Shown: one piece after another, positions 1 to 7,828 of the stretch
Layout of the letters: the number at the start of each line of letters is the position of its first letter
Numbering within the stretch: the first letter of the stretch is position 1
Source: Arthrobacter sp. ISL-95
GTDB lineage: Bacteria > Actinomycetota > Actinomycetes > Actinomycetales > Micrococcaceae
Direction of reading: 5' to 3'
NCBI RefSeq assembly: GCF_018613695.1
Contig: NZ_JAGGPR010000012.1
Span: 87,208-151,207 of the forward strand
DNA: 64,000 nt
Translations under genes and position numbers: made by a program
Notes under the pieces: model-generated
What the model was told of the DNA's origin: nothing
Database searches by the model: none
Seen by the model: only the letters and a program-made list of their open reading frames with translations

Positions 1-2252
1 CCCATTTCGGCGTAGCGGCGGCCTTTGTCGTCGCGGACCTGGGTGACGGCGCCCGTGGGGGTCCACGGTGAGAGGTCTGCTCCGTTGAAGCCGGGATCGT
101 TGAAGGGCGTTCCTTCGCCGAAGTCGGCCTTCTTGGGCAGCTCAGCTTTGTTGTTCTTGGGAGCAAGGACGTAGGGCTGTTTGGCGTCGGCCGTGACGGT
201 GACTTGTCCGTTGACAACGGGCACCTCGGCGACCTTCACGCGACCGTTGTCCGTCAGCTTGAAGAGTTCAAGCGAAGTGGACTTGGCGAACTCTTTGGTG
301 AGCGTCCACGTGCTGGCGCCGCCGGCAGGGTTGTAGTGGTAGAGCTTGTCGGCTTTGCCGTTCTCCTTGGAGGACCACGGCAGAAGGTACGTTCCGCCCT
401 GCAACACGGATGTTCCGCCGACGGTGATGTTGCGTTCCTCGGCCGTGTTGCCTGTGGCAGCCACGCCGTCAGCCAGGTCGATCCGGTCAGCCGTCCACTT
501 GGTGATCTGGTGGTGCTGCAGGAATTTGGCAGGCACGTTGGCCGTCCACACGTTCTCACTGAAGGCATTGAAGTCGTTCTGTCCGGTCCAGCCCTCGAAT
601 TCCACGATGTGGCTCACGCCGAGCTTGGGATCGGGGTTCCAGACGTCCGACTGGGTGTTGTTGATGAAGCGCAGGATCTGGGAATTGACGCCCTTGTTGG
701 TGGATCCACCGTATTTTTCATCGTTGGCCCAATGGGACCAGGTGTTGTTCCGGGAGAGGTGGTCTGCCCATTCGGAGCCCACCCGGAAGCCGTTCTTGAC
801 GAGTTCCTGCTGCAGGCGTTCGGCCAGCCAGCCGAATTCGTAGTAGACGTCCACATAGACGAAGTCCAGGTTCTTGTCCGTGGCTTCGCGTAGTTCCTTG
901 ATGCGCTGGGCGAGCTTGCCGGAATTGATATCCTCGCGCTGGTTCATGTAGTAGGACTGGTCCAACCAGTTCCAGCCCAGGCCCTTGTCAGCACGCAACA
1001 GGTCTTCGCTGAAGGACTTGGCTTCAGGATAGATCTCCGTGGCGTTGATGTGGACACCGAAGCTGGCGTTCCAGTCTTTGCCTTCCTTGACCAGCTTGTT
1101 GAGGTCTTCCAAGCCACCTGCCCGCCTATTGAAGTTGTTGCCGTAGTCCGTGTTGGCGGAGTCGTGGCCCTCGCTGGTGTAGCCCTTAAGCATGGCAACC
1201 TGGCCCAGCCCGTCCGTTGCCAGGGAGATGCGTTTGACGTCATCCAAGGTACGGAGGAACGGGTGGGTTGCCTGCGAGGCGAAGTTGAACGGGATGTGCG
1301 TGATCACGTTATCCGGGGTCTGCTCACCCTTGTTGGGGCTGACCTGGATGGACCTCATGGCGATTGCCGCGTCCTGCCAGTCCACACCGCCGTCGGCATT
1401 TGCATCGGAGGTGATGACCACCCGTGTCCACGGGAGTTCCTCGGTAGTGGCCGAACCCTCCGCACGGTAGAGCCACTGGCCGCTGGCCACGCCCATGGAC
1501 ACTCCGCCTGCCCCGTCGCTGAGGGCTTGGCGCCAAAAGCGGCCGCGGTCCTTCGAGCCAGGCCCGGAGGACGTGTCGTAGAGGGCGTTGGATTCGAAGG
1601 CAGCACCCAAGGCGGCGGTATTTGCCAGCGCGTAGGCGGAGCTCTTGGCGGACGCATCCAAGGGAGTCGAAGGTGTGATCGGCGTGAACTCGTCGCCCGT
1701 CACGCTCCGGTCCACGGAAAGGTTGGCGGTGGACACCTGGGCGCCCGGCTGCGTGGAGCCTACGGTCACCAGGTTCAGCCGGGGGAGTTGCAGCGTTCTT
1801 ACCTGGTGGTCGGCGGAATCCTTGATCTCCGTGACGTTGAAGGACACCACGTTCTTCTTCACGGACAGGCGGGCCTTGATCACAGTGTTGCCGAATTCGG
1901 GGATGCTCAGGACGTAGTCCCTTGCGTCCTTTCCCGAGGCGGCGGATGTCCCTGTGACCGTGTATTCCATACCGTTGATGGTGACGGTGCTGAGCCGGGT
2001 CACAGTGCCATCCAGGCGGGCCTTGGAAGCGGTAAGGGTGTAGCCGAGGACCTGCGGGAAGGTGGTGGAGAGGTCCACCGTGAGCTGGCCGGAGGTGATG
2101 GCAGTGGTGTCGGCGGTGCTGACGAATTCTGTGGGGCGGGTAGACGGGGCTGCGGCGGCGGGCGGTAGTGCCAGCAGTCCCAAGGAGGATGAGGCGACGA
2201 CGCAGGCCAAACTCAATGAGGCGAAGCGTCTGGGGGATGACAAGCCGGGCAT
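1..2252 (-). CDS. Secreted endo-alpha-N-acetylgalactosaminidase, GH101 (C-terminus beyond left edge)
   Basis: About 750 residues are visible; the C-terminus lies outside the window. GH101 enzymes release the core-1 disaccharide Gal-beta-1,3-GalNAc from Ser/Thr of mucin-type glycoproteins. An N-terminal signal peptide (RRFASLSLACVVASSSLG then an Ala-rich cleavage area) indicates export. A beta-sandwich region precedes the catalytic barrel, which has FGVHINATEIYPEA, the nucleophile-type FVYVDVYY (Asp about 468, codon 849-851) and the acid/base-type GSEW (Glu about 494, codon 771-773). The loop between the two acids is about six residues shorter than in the pneumococcal enzyme as I remember it. 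A jelly-roll/CBM-like segment begins near the edge. I chose ATG 2252 because GAAGGAG sits just upstream; ATG 2291 is an in-frame alternative. It is divergent from the GalNAc-type catabolic operon. Confidence 0.9.
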   Translation of the reverse strand, partial: MPGLSSPRRFASLSLACVVASSSLGLLALPPAAAAPSTRPTEFVSTADTTAITSGQLTVDLSTTFPQVLGYTLTASKARLDGTVTRLSTVTINGMEYTVTGTSAASGKDARDYVLSIPEFGNTVIKARLSVKKNVVSFNVTEIKDSADHQVRTLQLPRLNLVTVGSTQPGAQVSTANLSVDRSVTGDEFTPITPSTPLDASAKSSAYALANTAALGAAFESNALYDTSSGPGSKDRGRFWRQALSDGAGGVSMGVASGQWLYRAEGSATTEELPWTRVVITSDANADGGVDWQDAAIAMRSIQVSPNKGEQTPDNVITHIPFNFASQATHPFLRTLDDVKRISLATDGLGQVAMLKGYTSEGHDSANTDYGNNFNRRAGGLEDLNKLVKEGKDWNASFGVHINATEIYPEAKSFSEDLLRADKGLGWNWLDQSYYMNQREDINSGKLAQRIKELREATDKNLDFVYVDVYYEFGWLAERLQQELVKNGFRVGSEWADHLSRNNTWSHWANDEKYGGSTNKGVNSQILRFINNTQSDVWNPDPKLGVSHIVEFEGWTGQNDFNAFSENVWTANVPAKFLQHHQITKWTADRIDLADGVAATGNTAEERNITVGGTSVLQGGTYLLPWSSKENGKADKLYHYNPAGGASTWTLTKEFAKSTSLELFKLTDNGRVKVAEVPVVNGQVTVTADAKQPYVLAPKNNKAELPKKADFGEGTPFNDPGFNGADLSPWTPTGAVTQVRDDKGRRYAEM

Positions 2253-2330
2253 TATGCTCCTTCTTGATTTTTCCGAGCGAGTAACAGTCATGTTCTTGCG
2301 GACTTGTCTAAGACTGGTGCATTGGACAGA

Positions 2331-2358
2331 AGTTGACAAGAGTTAACAGGCAGTTAAC
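2331..2358. repeat. Phased AGTTRAC direct repeats, candidate operator
   Basis: AGTTGAC (2331-2337), AGTTAAC (2341-2347) and AGTTAAC (2352-2358) recur at 10-11 bp spacing, about one helical turn. A weaker AGTTAAT lies at 2417-2423. The last two contain the palindrome GTTAAC. They lie roughly 80-105 bp upstream of the chosen GH101 start, where a regulator could bind cooperatively. Function is inferred. Confidence 0.4.
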
Positions 2359-2461
2359 TTAAATGCACATCCCGGCACACGTTTTCCCCGATTGGAGGTT
2401 CAATCACAAGGTATGCAGTTAATGCTCGGTCATCCGAATGGATGATCCTTGTGAGATCGAA

Positions 2462-2501
2462 AATGATCGTTTAGTGTTTCTATAGATCAGAAAACGTCAT
2501 T
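2462..2501. promoter_or_regulatory. Inverted repeat before sugar operon, candidate DeoR operator
   Basis: AATGATCGTTT (2462-2472) and AAAACGTCATT (2491-2501) form imperfect inverted arms about 25 bp upstream of the first gene of the operon. The operon encodes its own DeoR-type repressor, so this is the natural first candidate for autoregulation. No direct evidence. Confidence 0.35.
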
Positions 2502-2526
2502 AAGCTGAGCGGGAGCGGAACACACG

Positions 2527-3444
2527 ATGAGCGAGAATACCCTGGGCGCCTTCATGGAAGAAGAGCTTGTTTCCCAACCCGAGGCTTGGCAGCGCGCCGT
2601 GGAGCAGGCCCGTGCGGAACAGTTGCTTCCCGCTGACGGAACGCGCATTGCCGTCATTGGCTGCGGCACGTCCTGGTTCATGGCTCAGAGTTACGCTGCT
2701 GCCCGCGAATCCGCGGGCAAGGGGGTCACTGATGCGTTCGCCGCGTCCGAGGCTTTCCTGAACAGCAACAGCGCCGATCGCCAGTACGACGCCGTTGTGG
2801 CCATTACCCGGTCAGGTACCACCACTGAGGTGCTTGAAGTTTTGGCTGAGTTGAAGGGGATCGTCCCCACCATTGCGATTATCGGCGACACTTCCTCACC
2901 GATCACCGACCTGGCAGACGTCGCGGTGGGCCTGCCGTACGCTGATGAACGTTCCGTGGTGCAGACCCGTTTCGCCACCACAGCGCTGGTATACATGCTG
3001 ACCAGCCTTGGCATCGATGTGCAGCAAGCTATCGACGATGCCCGGGGTGCGGTCAGTGCGCCCGTTTCCCCGGAACTCCTGGATGCCGAGCAGTTCACCT
3101 TCCTTGGCACTGGCTGGACCGTTGGGCTGGCCCACGAAGCCGGCTTGAAGATGCGGGAAGCTGTGCAGGGTTGGACCGAGTCCTACCCTGCCAAGGAATA
3201 CCGGCATGGCCCCATCTCCATCGCCGCCCCCGGCCGCGTCACGTGGCTGTTCGGGGACCAGCCTGAAGGCCTGGACAAGGACATGGCAATTACTGGCGCC
3301 CTTTACATCCACACGGAAAAGCACCCCTTGGCTGAGTTGGCGCGTGTTCACAAAGTCACGCTGGAGCGCGCACGCGTTCGTGGACTGAATCCCGACCTGC
3401 CCCGCAACCTGACGCGCTCCGTTATTCTCGACGCCACCGCCTAG
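2527..3444 (+). CDS. agaS: SIS-domain sugar-phosphate isomerase/deaminase (AgaS-like)
   Basis: 305 residues with two SIS halves. The first has the nucleotide/sugar-binding start RIAVIGCGTSWFMAQ (about residues 40-54) and AITRSGTTTE (about 92-101); the second has FLGTGWTVGLAHEAGLK and YRHGPIS, as in GlmS and AgaS families. In a locus with tagatose-phosphate kinase, aldolase and a GH101 enzyme, the likely reaction is conversion of galactosamine-6-phosphate to tagatose-6-phosphate plus ammonia. It is shorter than E. coli AgaS (about 384 residues) and could be a generic fructoselysine- or glucosamine-type SIS isomerase. It is the first gene of a five-gene operon, 10 bp before the ROK gene. Confidence 0.75.
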   Translation: MSENTLGAFMEEELVSQPEAWQRAVEQARAEQLLPADGTRIAVIGCGTSWFMAQSYAAARESAGKGVTDAFAASEAFLNSNSADRQYDAVVAITRSGTTTEVLEVLAELKGIVPTIAIIGDTSSPITDLADVAVGLPYADERSVVQTRFATTALVYMLTSLGIDVQQAIDDARGAVSAPVSPELLDAEQFTFLGTGWTVGLAHEAGLKMREAVQGWTESYPAKEYRHGPISIAAPGRVTWLFGDQPEGLDKDMAITGALYIHTEKHPLAELARVHKVTLERARVRGLNPDLPRNLTRSVILDATA

Positions 3445-3454
3445 GCATCCGATC

Positions 3455-4420
3455 ATGGTTCTCGGAGTCGCGGAATCAGCGGTCCTTTCCTTCGACGTTG
3501 GCGGGACAGACATCAAGGCTGGTTTGGTGGATGCCCGCGGAACCGTCCTGGGAATGCGCCGTGTCCCCACGCCGTTGGACCCGGCCCGCCCCGGAGAAGC
3601 GGTCCTGGACCGGCTAGCTGAGCTGAAACTCGAGTTGGCCTCGGAGTTTCCCGAGGCCCCCGCCAAAGCAGCGGGCATCATAGTGCCCGGGATCGTGGAC
3701 TCAGCGGCTGGAGTGGGCGTCTACTCCGCCAACCTTGGGTGGCGTAACTTCCCGTTTACTGCCGAAGCTGAGAAGCGGTTGGGCATCCCCGTCGCCTTCG
3801 ATCACGATGTCCGTTCCGCTGCCGCTGTAGAACACAGTTTCGGCGGGTCCAAAGAGTTCAGCGATGTTGTAGTGATGGTGGTGGGTACCGGGATTGCCGC
3901 AGCTGTGTTCTCCGGCGGCAAGGCTGTCACCGCCGGCGGTTTCGCCGGTGAACTGGGCCACGCCCAGGTTCCGGACCCCGACGCCGGCCACGGTGCCACC
4001 GGTTCCACCATTTTGGAAGCGGTGGGCTCAGCCGGTGCCATTGCCAAGCGATATCACCGGGCTTCGGGAAACAGGGTAAGCGGTGCACGCGGCGTACTCC
4101 TGCGGGCAAGCGCCGGGGATTCCATCGCTGCCCGGGTGTGGGCCGACGCCATGGATGCATTGGCATTCACCATCTGCCAATGCGTGAACATCATAGGAAC
4201 AGAAGCCGTGGTGATCGGGGGAGGCCTCGCTGAGGCCGGCGACGAACTGCTCGAGCCCCTGCGTAAACGGGTTGACGGAATTCTGGACTTCCAGCGCAGA
4301 CCCCAACTCATCCGTGCCCAGCTGGGACAGGACGCCGGTTTGCTCGGCGCGGCCCTCAACGCCCGGGCACTCCTGGTAGGCCCCCGACTGGAAACCGCAC
4401 GCTTGGAAGGCACACCATGA
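3455..4420 (+). CDS. ROK-family sugar kinase lacking the zinc cysteines
   Basis: 321 residues. The ATP-binding start FDVGGTDIKAGLVD and the catalytic-type AFDHDVRSAA (expected ENDANAAA-like Asp) are present, so this is a ROK kinase rather than a repressor; there is no N-terminal helix-turn-helix. The usual zinc motif CxCGxxGC is absent: after GELGH the sequence reads DAGHGATGSTILEA. By context it is a candidate N-acetylgalactosamine or galactosamine kinase, feeding the SIS enzyme upstream. No strong Shine-Dalgarno precedes ATG 3455. The stop overlaps the next start as ATGA (4417-4420), pointing to translational coupling. Confidence 0.75.
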   Translation: MVLGVAESAVLSFDVGGTDIKAGLVDARGTVLGMRRVPTPLDPARPGEAVLDRLAELKLELASEFPEAPAKAAGIIVPGIVDSAAGVGVYSANLGWRNFPFTAEAEKRLGIPVAFDHDVRSAAAVEHSFGGSKEFSDVVVMVVGTGIAAAVFSGGKAVTAGGFAGELGHAQVPDPDAGHGATGSTILEAVGSAGAIAKRYHRASGNRVSGARGVLLRASAGDSIAARVWADAMDALAFTICQCVNIIGTEAVVIGGGLAEAGDELLEPLRKRVDGILDFQRRPQLIRAQLGQDAGLLGAALNARALLVGPRLETARLEGTP

Positions 4421-5385
4421 AGCGAGCCGACGTGAACCGCATCATCACCGTCACTGCCAATCCGGCGATTGACATGACCTACACCGTCCACGGCATCACC
4501 GAGGGTTCAAGCCACCGCGTGCCCACGCCCTTGAGCCGTGCCGGCGGCAAGGGCATCAACGTAGCCCGGGTCACCCACCAACTCGGTTACCCCGTGCTCG
4601 CCATTGCCCCCACCGGCGGTGCGGCAGGCCAGACTCTGGCAGCCGAACTGTGGACCAGCGGAGTGCCGCACACGCTGGTGGGAGTCGCGGCCGAGACCCG
4701 CCGCAGCATCGCCCTGGTGGACACTGTCGCCGGGGAAACGTCCATCTTCAATGAGGAGGGCCAGGCACTCCTGCCGGATGACTGGCGCTCACTCAGGATC
4801 GCCGTGGTTGAGGCCGTGAGCGGAAACCGAAACCTGCAGGCCTCCGTCCTGGTCGGTTCGGGAAGCCTCCCGCCGGGCGCGCCCGCGGACTTCTACCCGG
4901 AACTGGTACGTCTGGCCCACGACGCCGGCATCCCGGCTATCATCGACACCTCCGGTCCCGGGATCATCGCCGCGGCCAAAGCCGGGGCCGACATCCTCAA
5001 GCCGAACCATCACGAGCTCGCCGAGGCGACGGGGGAGTCCAGCCTTGAAGCGGCGGCGCTCGCGCTGATCGACATGGGTGCCCGCACCGTCCTCGTCAGC
5101 GCCGGCGCGGATGGAATGCTCGCCTTCGACCACGCCGCCCCGGGCGGCTACTGGAGCGCACGCCTGCCCGAAGCTCTCAGCGGCAACCCCACAGGGGCGG
5201 GCGACGCCGGTGTGGCAGCTGCCGCCGTCGCACTCGCCGAAGGCATCACCGAGCCTCGCGAGATTCTTCGCCGGGCCACCGCATGGTCCGCCGCAGCAGT
5301 GCTTATGCCCGCCGCAGGTGAAATCTCGCCGCGGTACCAAGAACTTCAGGACCAATTGATCCTTAAATGGAAGGAGACCCGGTGA
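4417..5385 (+). CDS. PfkB-family kinase, probable tagatose-6-phosphate kinase
   Basis: 322 residues, the size of the 1-phosphofructokinase/LacC/FruK branch of PfkB kinases. The N-terminus ITVTANPAIDMTYTV and the sugar-binding SRAGGKGINVAR motif are typical. The C-terminal catalytic motif GNPTGAGDAG holds the proton-abstracting Asp. Family members phosphorylate fructose-1-phosphate or tagatose-6-phosphate. The aldolase next door and the AgaS-like enzyme favour tagatose-6-phosphate to tagatose-1,6-bisphosphate. It overlaps both neighbours by 4 bp. A true 1-phosphofructokinase is the main alternative, but no fructose PTS gene is nearby. Confidence 0.8.
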   Translation: MKRADVNRIITVTANPAIDMTYTVHGITEGSSHRVPTPLSRAGGKGINVARVTHQLGYPVLAIAPTGGAAGQTLAAELWTSGVPHTLVGVAAETRRSIALVDTVAGETSIFNEEGQALLPDDWRSLRIAVVEAVSGNRNLQASVLVGSGSLPPGAPADFYPELVRLAHDAGIPAIIDTSGPGIIAAAKAGADILKPNHHELAEATGESSLEAAALALIDMGARTVLVSAGADGMLAFDHAAPGGYWSARLPEALSGNPTGAGDAGVAAAAVALAEGITEPREILRRATAWSAAAVLMPAAGEISPRYQELQDQLILKWKETR

Positions 5386-6221
5386 CCCTGGTCAACACAC
5401 GCGAACTCATGGACAGGGCCGCGGCCGCCGGCACTGGCCAAGGTGCGTTCAATATCATCCACATCGAAACGGCTGAAGGGCTGGTTGCTGGTGCGGAAGC
5501 AGCCGGAGTCCCGTTAATCCTGCAGATTTCCGAGAACTGTGCCAAGTACCACGGTGGACTCGAGCCCATCGGGTCGGCAGCCCTGGCGATCGCCCGCTCA
5601 GCCGCTGTTCCGGTTGCCCTCCACTTGGACCACGCAGAATCCGAAGACCTTGCACTGGCAGCCGTGGACCTCGGATTCGGTTCGGTCATGTACGACGGCG
5701 CACATCTGCCGTACGAGTTGAACGTGGAAGCCACTCAACGGGTTGCCAAATACGCCCACGAGCGCAGTGTTTACGTGGAGGCCGAGCTCGGAAAAGTGGG
5801 TGGCAAGGACGGAGCCCACGCCCCCGGAGTCAGAACAGAGCCCACCGAAGCCCACGCATTCGTCGAGGCAACAGGCGTGGACGCGCTGGCCGTAGCCGTT
5901 GGCTCATCCCATGCCATGACCGAACGCAATGCCGCCCTGGATCTGCGCCTCATTACCAGTCTGAAGACCGCCGTAGGAAAACCACTGGTCCTCCACGGCT
6001 CCTCCGGTGTGACAGATGACATGCTCATAGCCGCTATCCGCGCGGGTATGACTAAGATCAACGTATCCACACATTTGAACGGGTTCTTTACCCGCGCCGT
6101 CCGTGAGTACCTCGATGCCAACCCTGCAGTGGTGGATTCCCGGAAATACATCAAGGCCGGCCGGGATGCCCTTGTGCTGGAGTCCGCACGTATGCTGACG
6201 CTGTTCGCCAAAGCGAACTAG
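5382..6221 (+). CDS. Class II ketose-bisphosphate aldolase (tagatose-bisphosphate type)
   Basis: About 279 residues, the size of KbaY/GatY/AgaY aldolases, which split tagatose-1,6-bisphosphate to DHAP and glyceraldehyde-3-phosphate with zinc. Visible zinc-site and active-site segments are ALHLDHAES, VMYDGAHLPYE, AVGSSHAM and LVLHGSSGV. I chose GTG 5382 because AAGGAG (5371-5376) lies 5 bp upstream and the start overlaps the kinase stop as GTGA; ATG 5367 would put the ribosome site inside the gene. Fructose-1,6-bisphosphate aldolase activity cannot be excluded from sequence, but the operon argues for tagatose. Confidence 0.82.
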   Translation: MTLVNTRELMDRAAAAGTGQGAFNIIHIETAEGLVAGAEAAGVPLILQISENCAKYHGGLEPIGSAALAIARSAAVPVALHLDHAESEDLALAAVDLGFGSVMYDGAHLPYELNVEATQRVAKYAHERSVYVEAELGKVGGKDGAHAPGVRTEPTEAHAFVEATGVDALAVAVGSSHAMTERNAALDLRLITSLKTAVGKPLVLHGSSGVTDDMLIAAIRAGMTKINVSTHLNGFFTRAVREYLDANPAVVDSRKYIKAGRDALVLESARMLTLFAKAN

Positions 6222-6245
6222 CGCTGAACCCGCGAAAGGCTCGTC

Positions 6246-7037
6246 ATGACCCGCACCGATCGGCTGACCGCCATACTCGACCTCCTGGCCGAGTCCGGCC
6301 ATGTGGAAGTCGAGGACATCGTGACACGCTTGGGCGTCTCACCTGCCACGGCGCGCAGGGATCTTGACAGCCTGGCCAAGCAGCGGTTGCTGAGCCGTAC
6401 CCGCGGCGGTGCCACCACAGGGTCCGTAGCCTATGACCTCCCAGGCCGGTACAACCGTGACGATCACGCCGAGGCCAAGCAGGAAATTGCCTCGGCAGCA
6501 TCGGCGTTGATCCGACCCGGGGCAGTTATTGGCCTCAGCGGCGGGACAACCAACACCGCATTGGCTCAGTTGCTGTCCACCCGCGAGGACCTCAATGCTC
6601 CATCCCACACGCCCACGCTTACTGTGGTCACCAACGCCATCAACATCGCCTCGCAGTTGGCAGTTCGCCCGAACATCAAGATCATGGTCACCGGCGGGAT
6701 CCTCAACCCGCGCTCGTATGAGCTGGTGGGTCCCTACACGGACGTCATCATGCAGAAAGTTGCCTTGGACATCGCTTTCATCGGCGTCAACGGGGTGGAT
6801 CCCGATCTTGGACCCACCATCACCGATGAAGGCGAAGCTATGGTCAACACCGTAATGGCACGTCGCGCCACGGAATCCTATGTTGTGGCCGACTCTTCAA
6901 AAGTGGGCCGCCGCTCCTTCGCCGCTATGTCAGGCTACGATTTCAGGCACCTCATCACCGACTCCGGCATCAGCTCCGAACACATCGCTGCGTTTGAAGC
7001 CAAGGGAACTGAAGTCATCGTCGCTCCAGCCGGCTGA
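6246..7037 (+). CDS. DeoR-family transcriptional repressor of the sugar operon
   Basis: 263 residues. The N-terminal DeoR helix-turn-helix spans about residues 5-57 (VEVEDIVTRLGVSPATARRD, then a wing with RTRGGA). The C-terminal DeoRC sensor domain shows GLSGGTTNTALAQ, NAINIASQL and VTGGILN, and senses phosphorylated sugars in characterised relatives. It is the last gene of the operon, 24 bp after the aldolase, which suggests autoregulation. Likely inducers by context are tagatose or galactosamine phosphates. Candidate operators lie at 2331-2358 and 2462-2501. Confidence 0.88.
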   Translation: MTRTDRLTAILDLLAESGHVEVEDIVTRLGVSPATARRDLDSLAKQRLLSRTRGGATTGSVAYDLPGRYNRDDHAEAKQEIASAASALIRPGAVIGLSGGTTNTALAQLLSTREDLNAPSHTPTLTVVTNAINIASQLAVRPNIKIMVTGGILNPRSYELVGPYTDVIMQKVALDIAFIGVNGVDPDLGPTITDEGEAMVNTVMARRATESYVVADSSKVGRRSFAAMSGYDFRHLITDSGISSEHIAAFEAKGTEVIVAPAG

Positions 7038-7058
7038 GAATTGCCGGCCAGGGAGAGC

Positions 7059-7751
7059 CTAGAAACGCATCCTTGGGGCATGCAGCACCGAGTCGTCCAC
7101 TTCCCTGGGCACCCACTGGCTGAATGGAATATCCAGGCTGTACTGGTCGTCGTCGTTCTTAATCAGTGTGCGCAACTCGGCGTTGTCAGGGTTGTTGAGT
7201 GACTCGAAGTACTCAACTGTCCAATGGAACCAGCGCATGCAGAACAGGCGCATTGTCAGGCCGTGTGTCACCAGGAGCGTGTTCGGAGCATAGCTGGGCT
7301 TCTGCCAATGCCGGTAAAGCGTCTCCATGAAAGATGACACCCGGTCATACACGTCCGAGCCGGACTCGCCTTCGCGGAACCGATAGAAAAAGTGGCCGTA
7401 GAGGTTGCGAAGTTCTTTCTGGTCCTCGATCTCCCCGGCGATCTGAAAGTTGGCCCAGTCCTGTTCGCGAAGCCTGGGCTCCTCGATCACCCTCTCCACA
7501 AGGGAGCCCAGGTTCATGGCTTCGAGGGTCTGGTAGGCGCGCAGGTAGGGGGAGACATAAACGCAGACCTGCTCTCCATCAAGCTTCCGCCGTAGCTTCT
7601 CGCCGGCAATCCTCGCCTGCTCCACACCGCGGCCCGTCAGAGGGATCCGGTAGTCCGGCACACGGTTGTAAATGGTGGTGTCGGCATTCGCAGCAGACTG
7701 TCCATGCCGGATCATGAAAATTCTCTCAGGAGCGCCCATCCCACCAAGCAT
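7059..7751 (-). CDS. Histidine phosphatase superfamily protein (phosphoglycerate mutase-like)
   Basis: 230 residues. The phosphohistidine motif FMIRHGQSAAN is near the N-terminus, a second conserved arginine is in YVSPYLRAYQT, and the second catalytic histidine is in LLVTHGLTMR. The substrate is unknown: the family covers phosphoglycerate mutases, sugar phosphatases and nucleotide phosphatases. ATG 7739 (MGAPERIF) is a shorter possible start. It converges on the DeoR gene with only 21 bp between stops, so it is not part of the sugar operon. Confidence 0.75.
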   Translation of the reverse strand: MLGGMGAPERIFMIRHGQSAANADTTIYNRVPDYRIPLTGRGVEQARIAGEKLRRKLDGEQVCVYVSPYLRAYQTLEAMNLGSLVERVIEEPRLREQDWANFQIAGEIEDQKELRNLYGHFFYRFREGESGSDVYDRVSSFMETLYRHWQKPSYAPNTLLVTHGLTMRLFCMRWFHWTVEYFESLNNPDNAELRTLIKNDDDQYSLDIPFSQWVPREVDDSVLHAPRMRF

Positions 7752-7828
7752 AGGGCGGCTGCCACGCGTGGTCCGACTGGGTGCACGGTTCCCGGCAAAG
7801 TGGCAGGTAGTAAGGGCAAGATAGGTAC

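Larger units (their letters stand above)
2253..2526. promoter_or_regulatory. Divergent control region of GH101 gene and sugar operon
   Basis: AT-richer intergenic stretch of about 270 bases with no gene. It holds helically phased AGTTRAC direct repeats near the GH101 side and a 40-bp inverted repeat near the operon side (listed separately). No -35/-10 pair fits well enough to state firmly; TATAGAT at 2481-2487 is a possible -10 for the rightward operon. Confidence 0.5.

Noticed and set aside
1050..2168. 372-codon open frame on the plus strand
   Set aside because: It runs antisense to the GH101 gene, has Gly/Val/His-rich composition with no domain, and the minus-strand frame has clear GH101 motifs.
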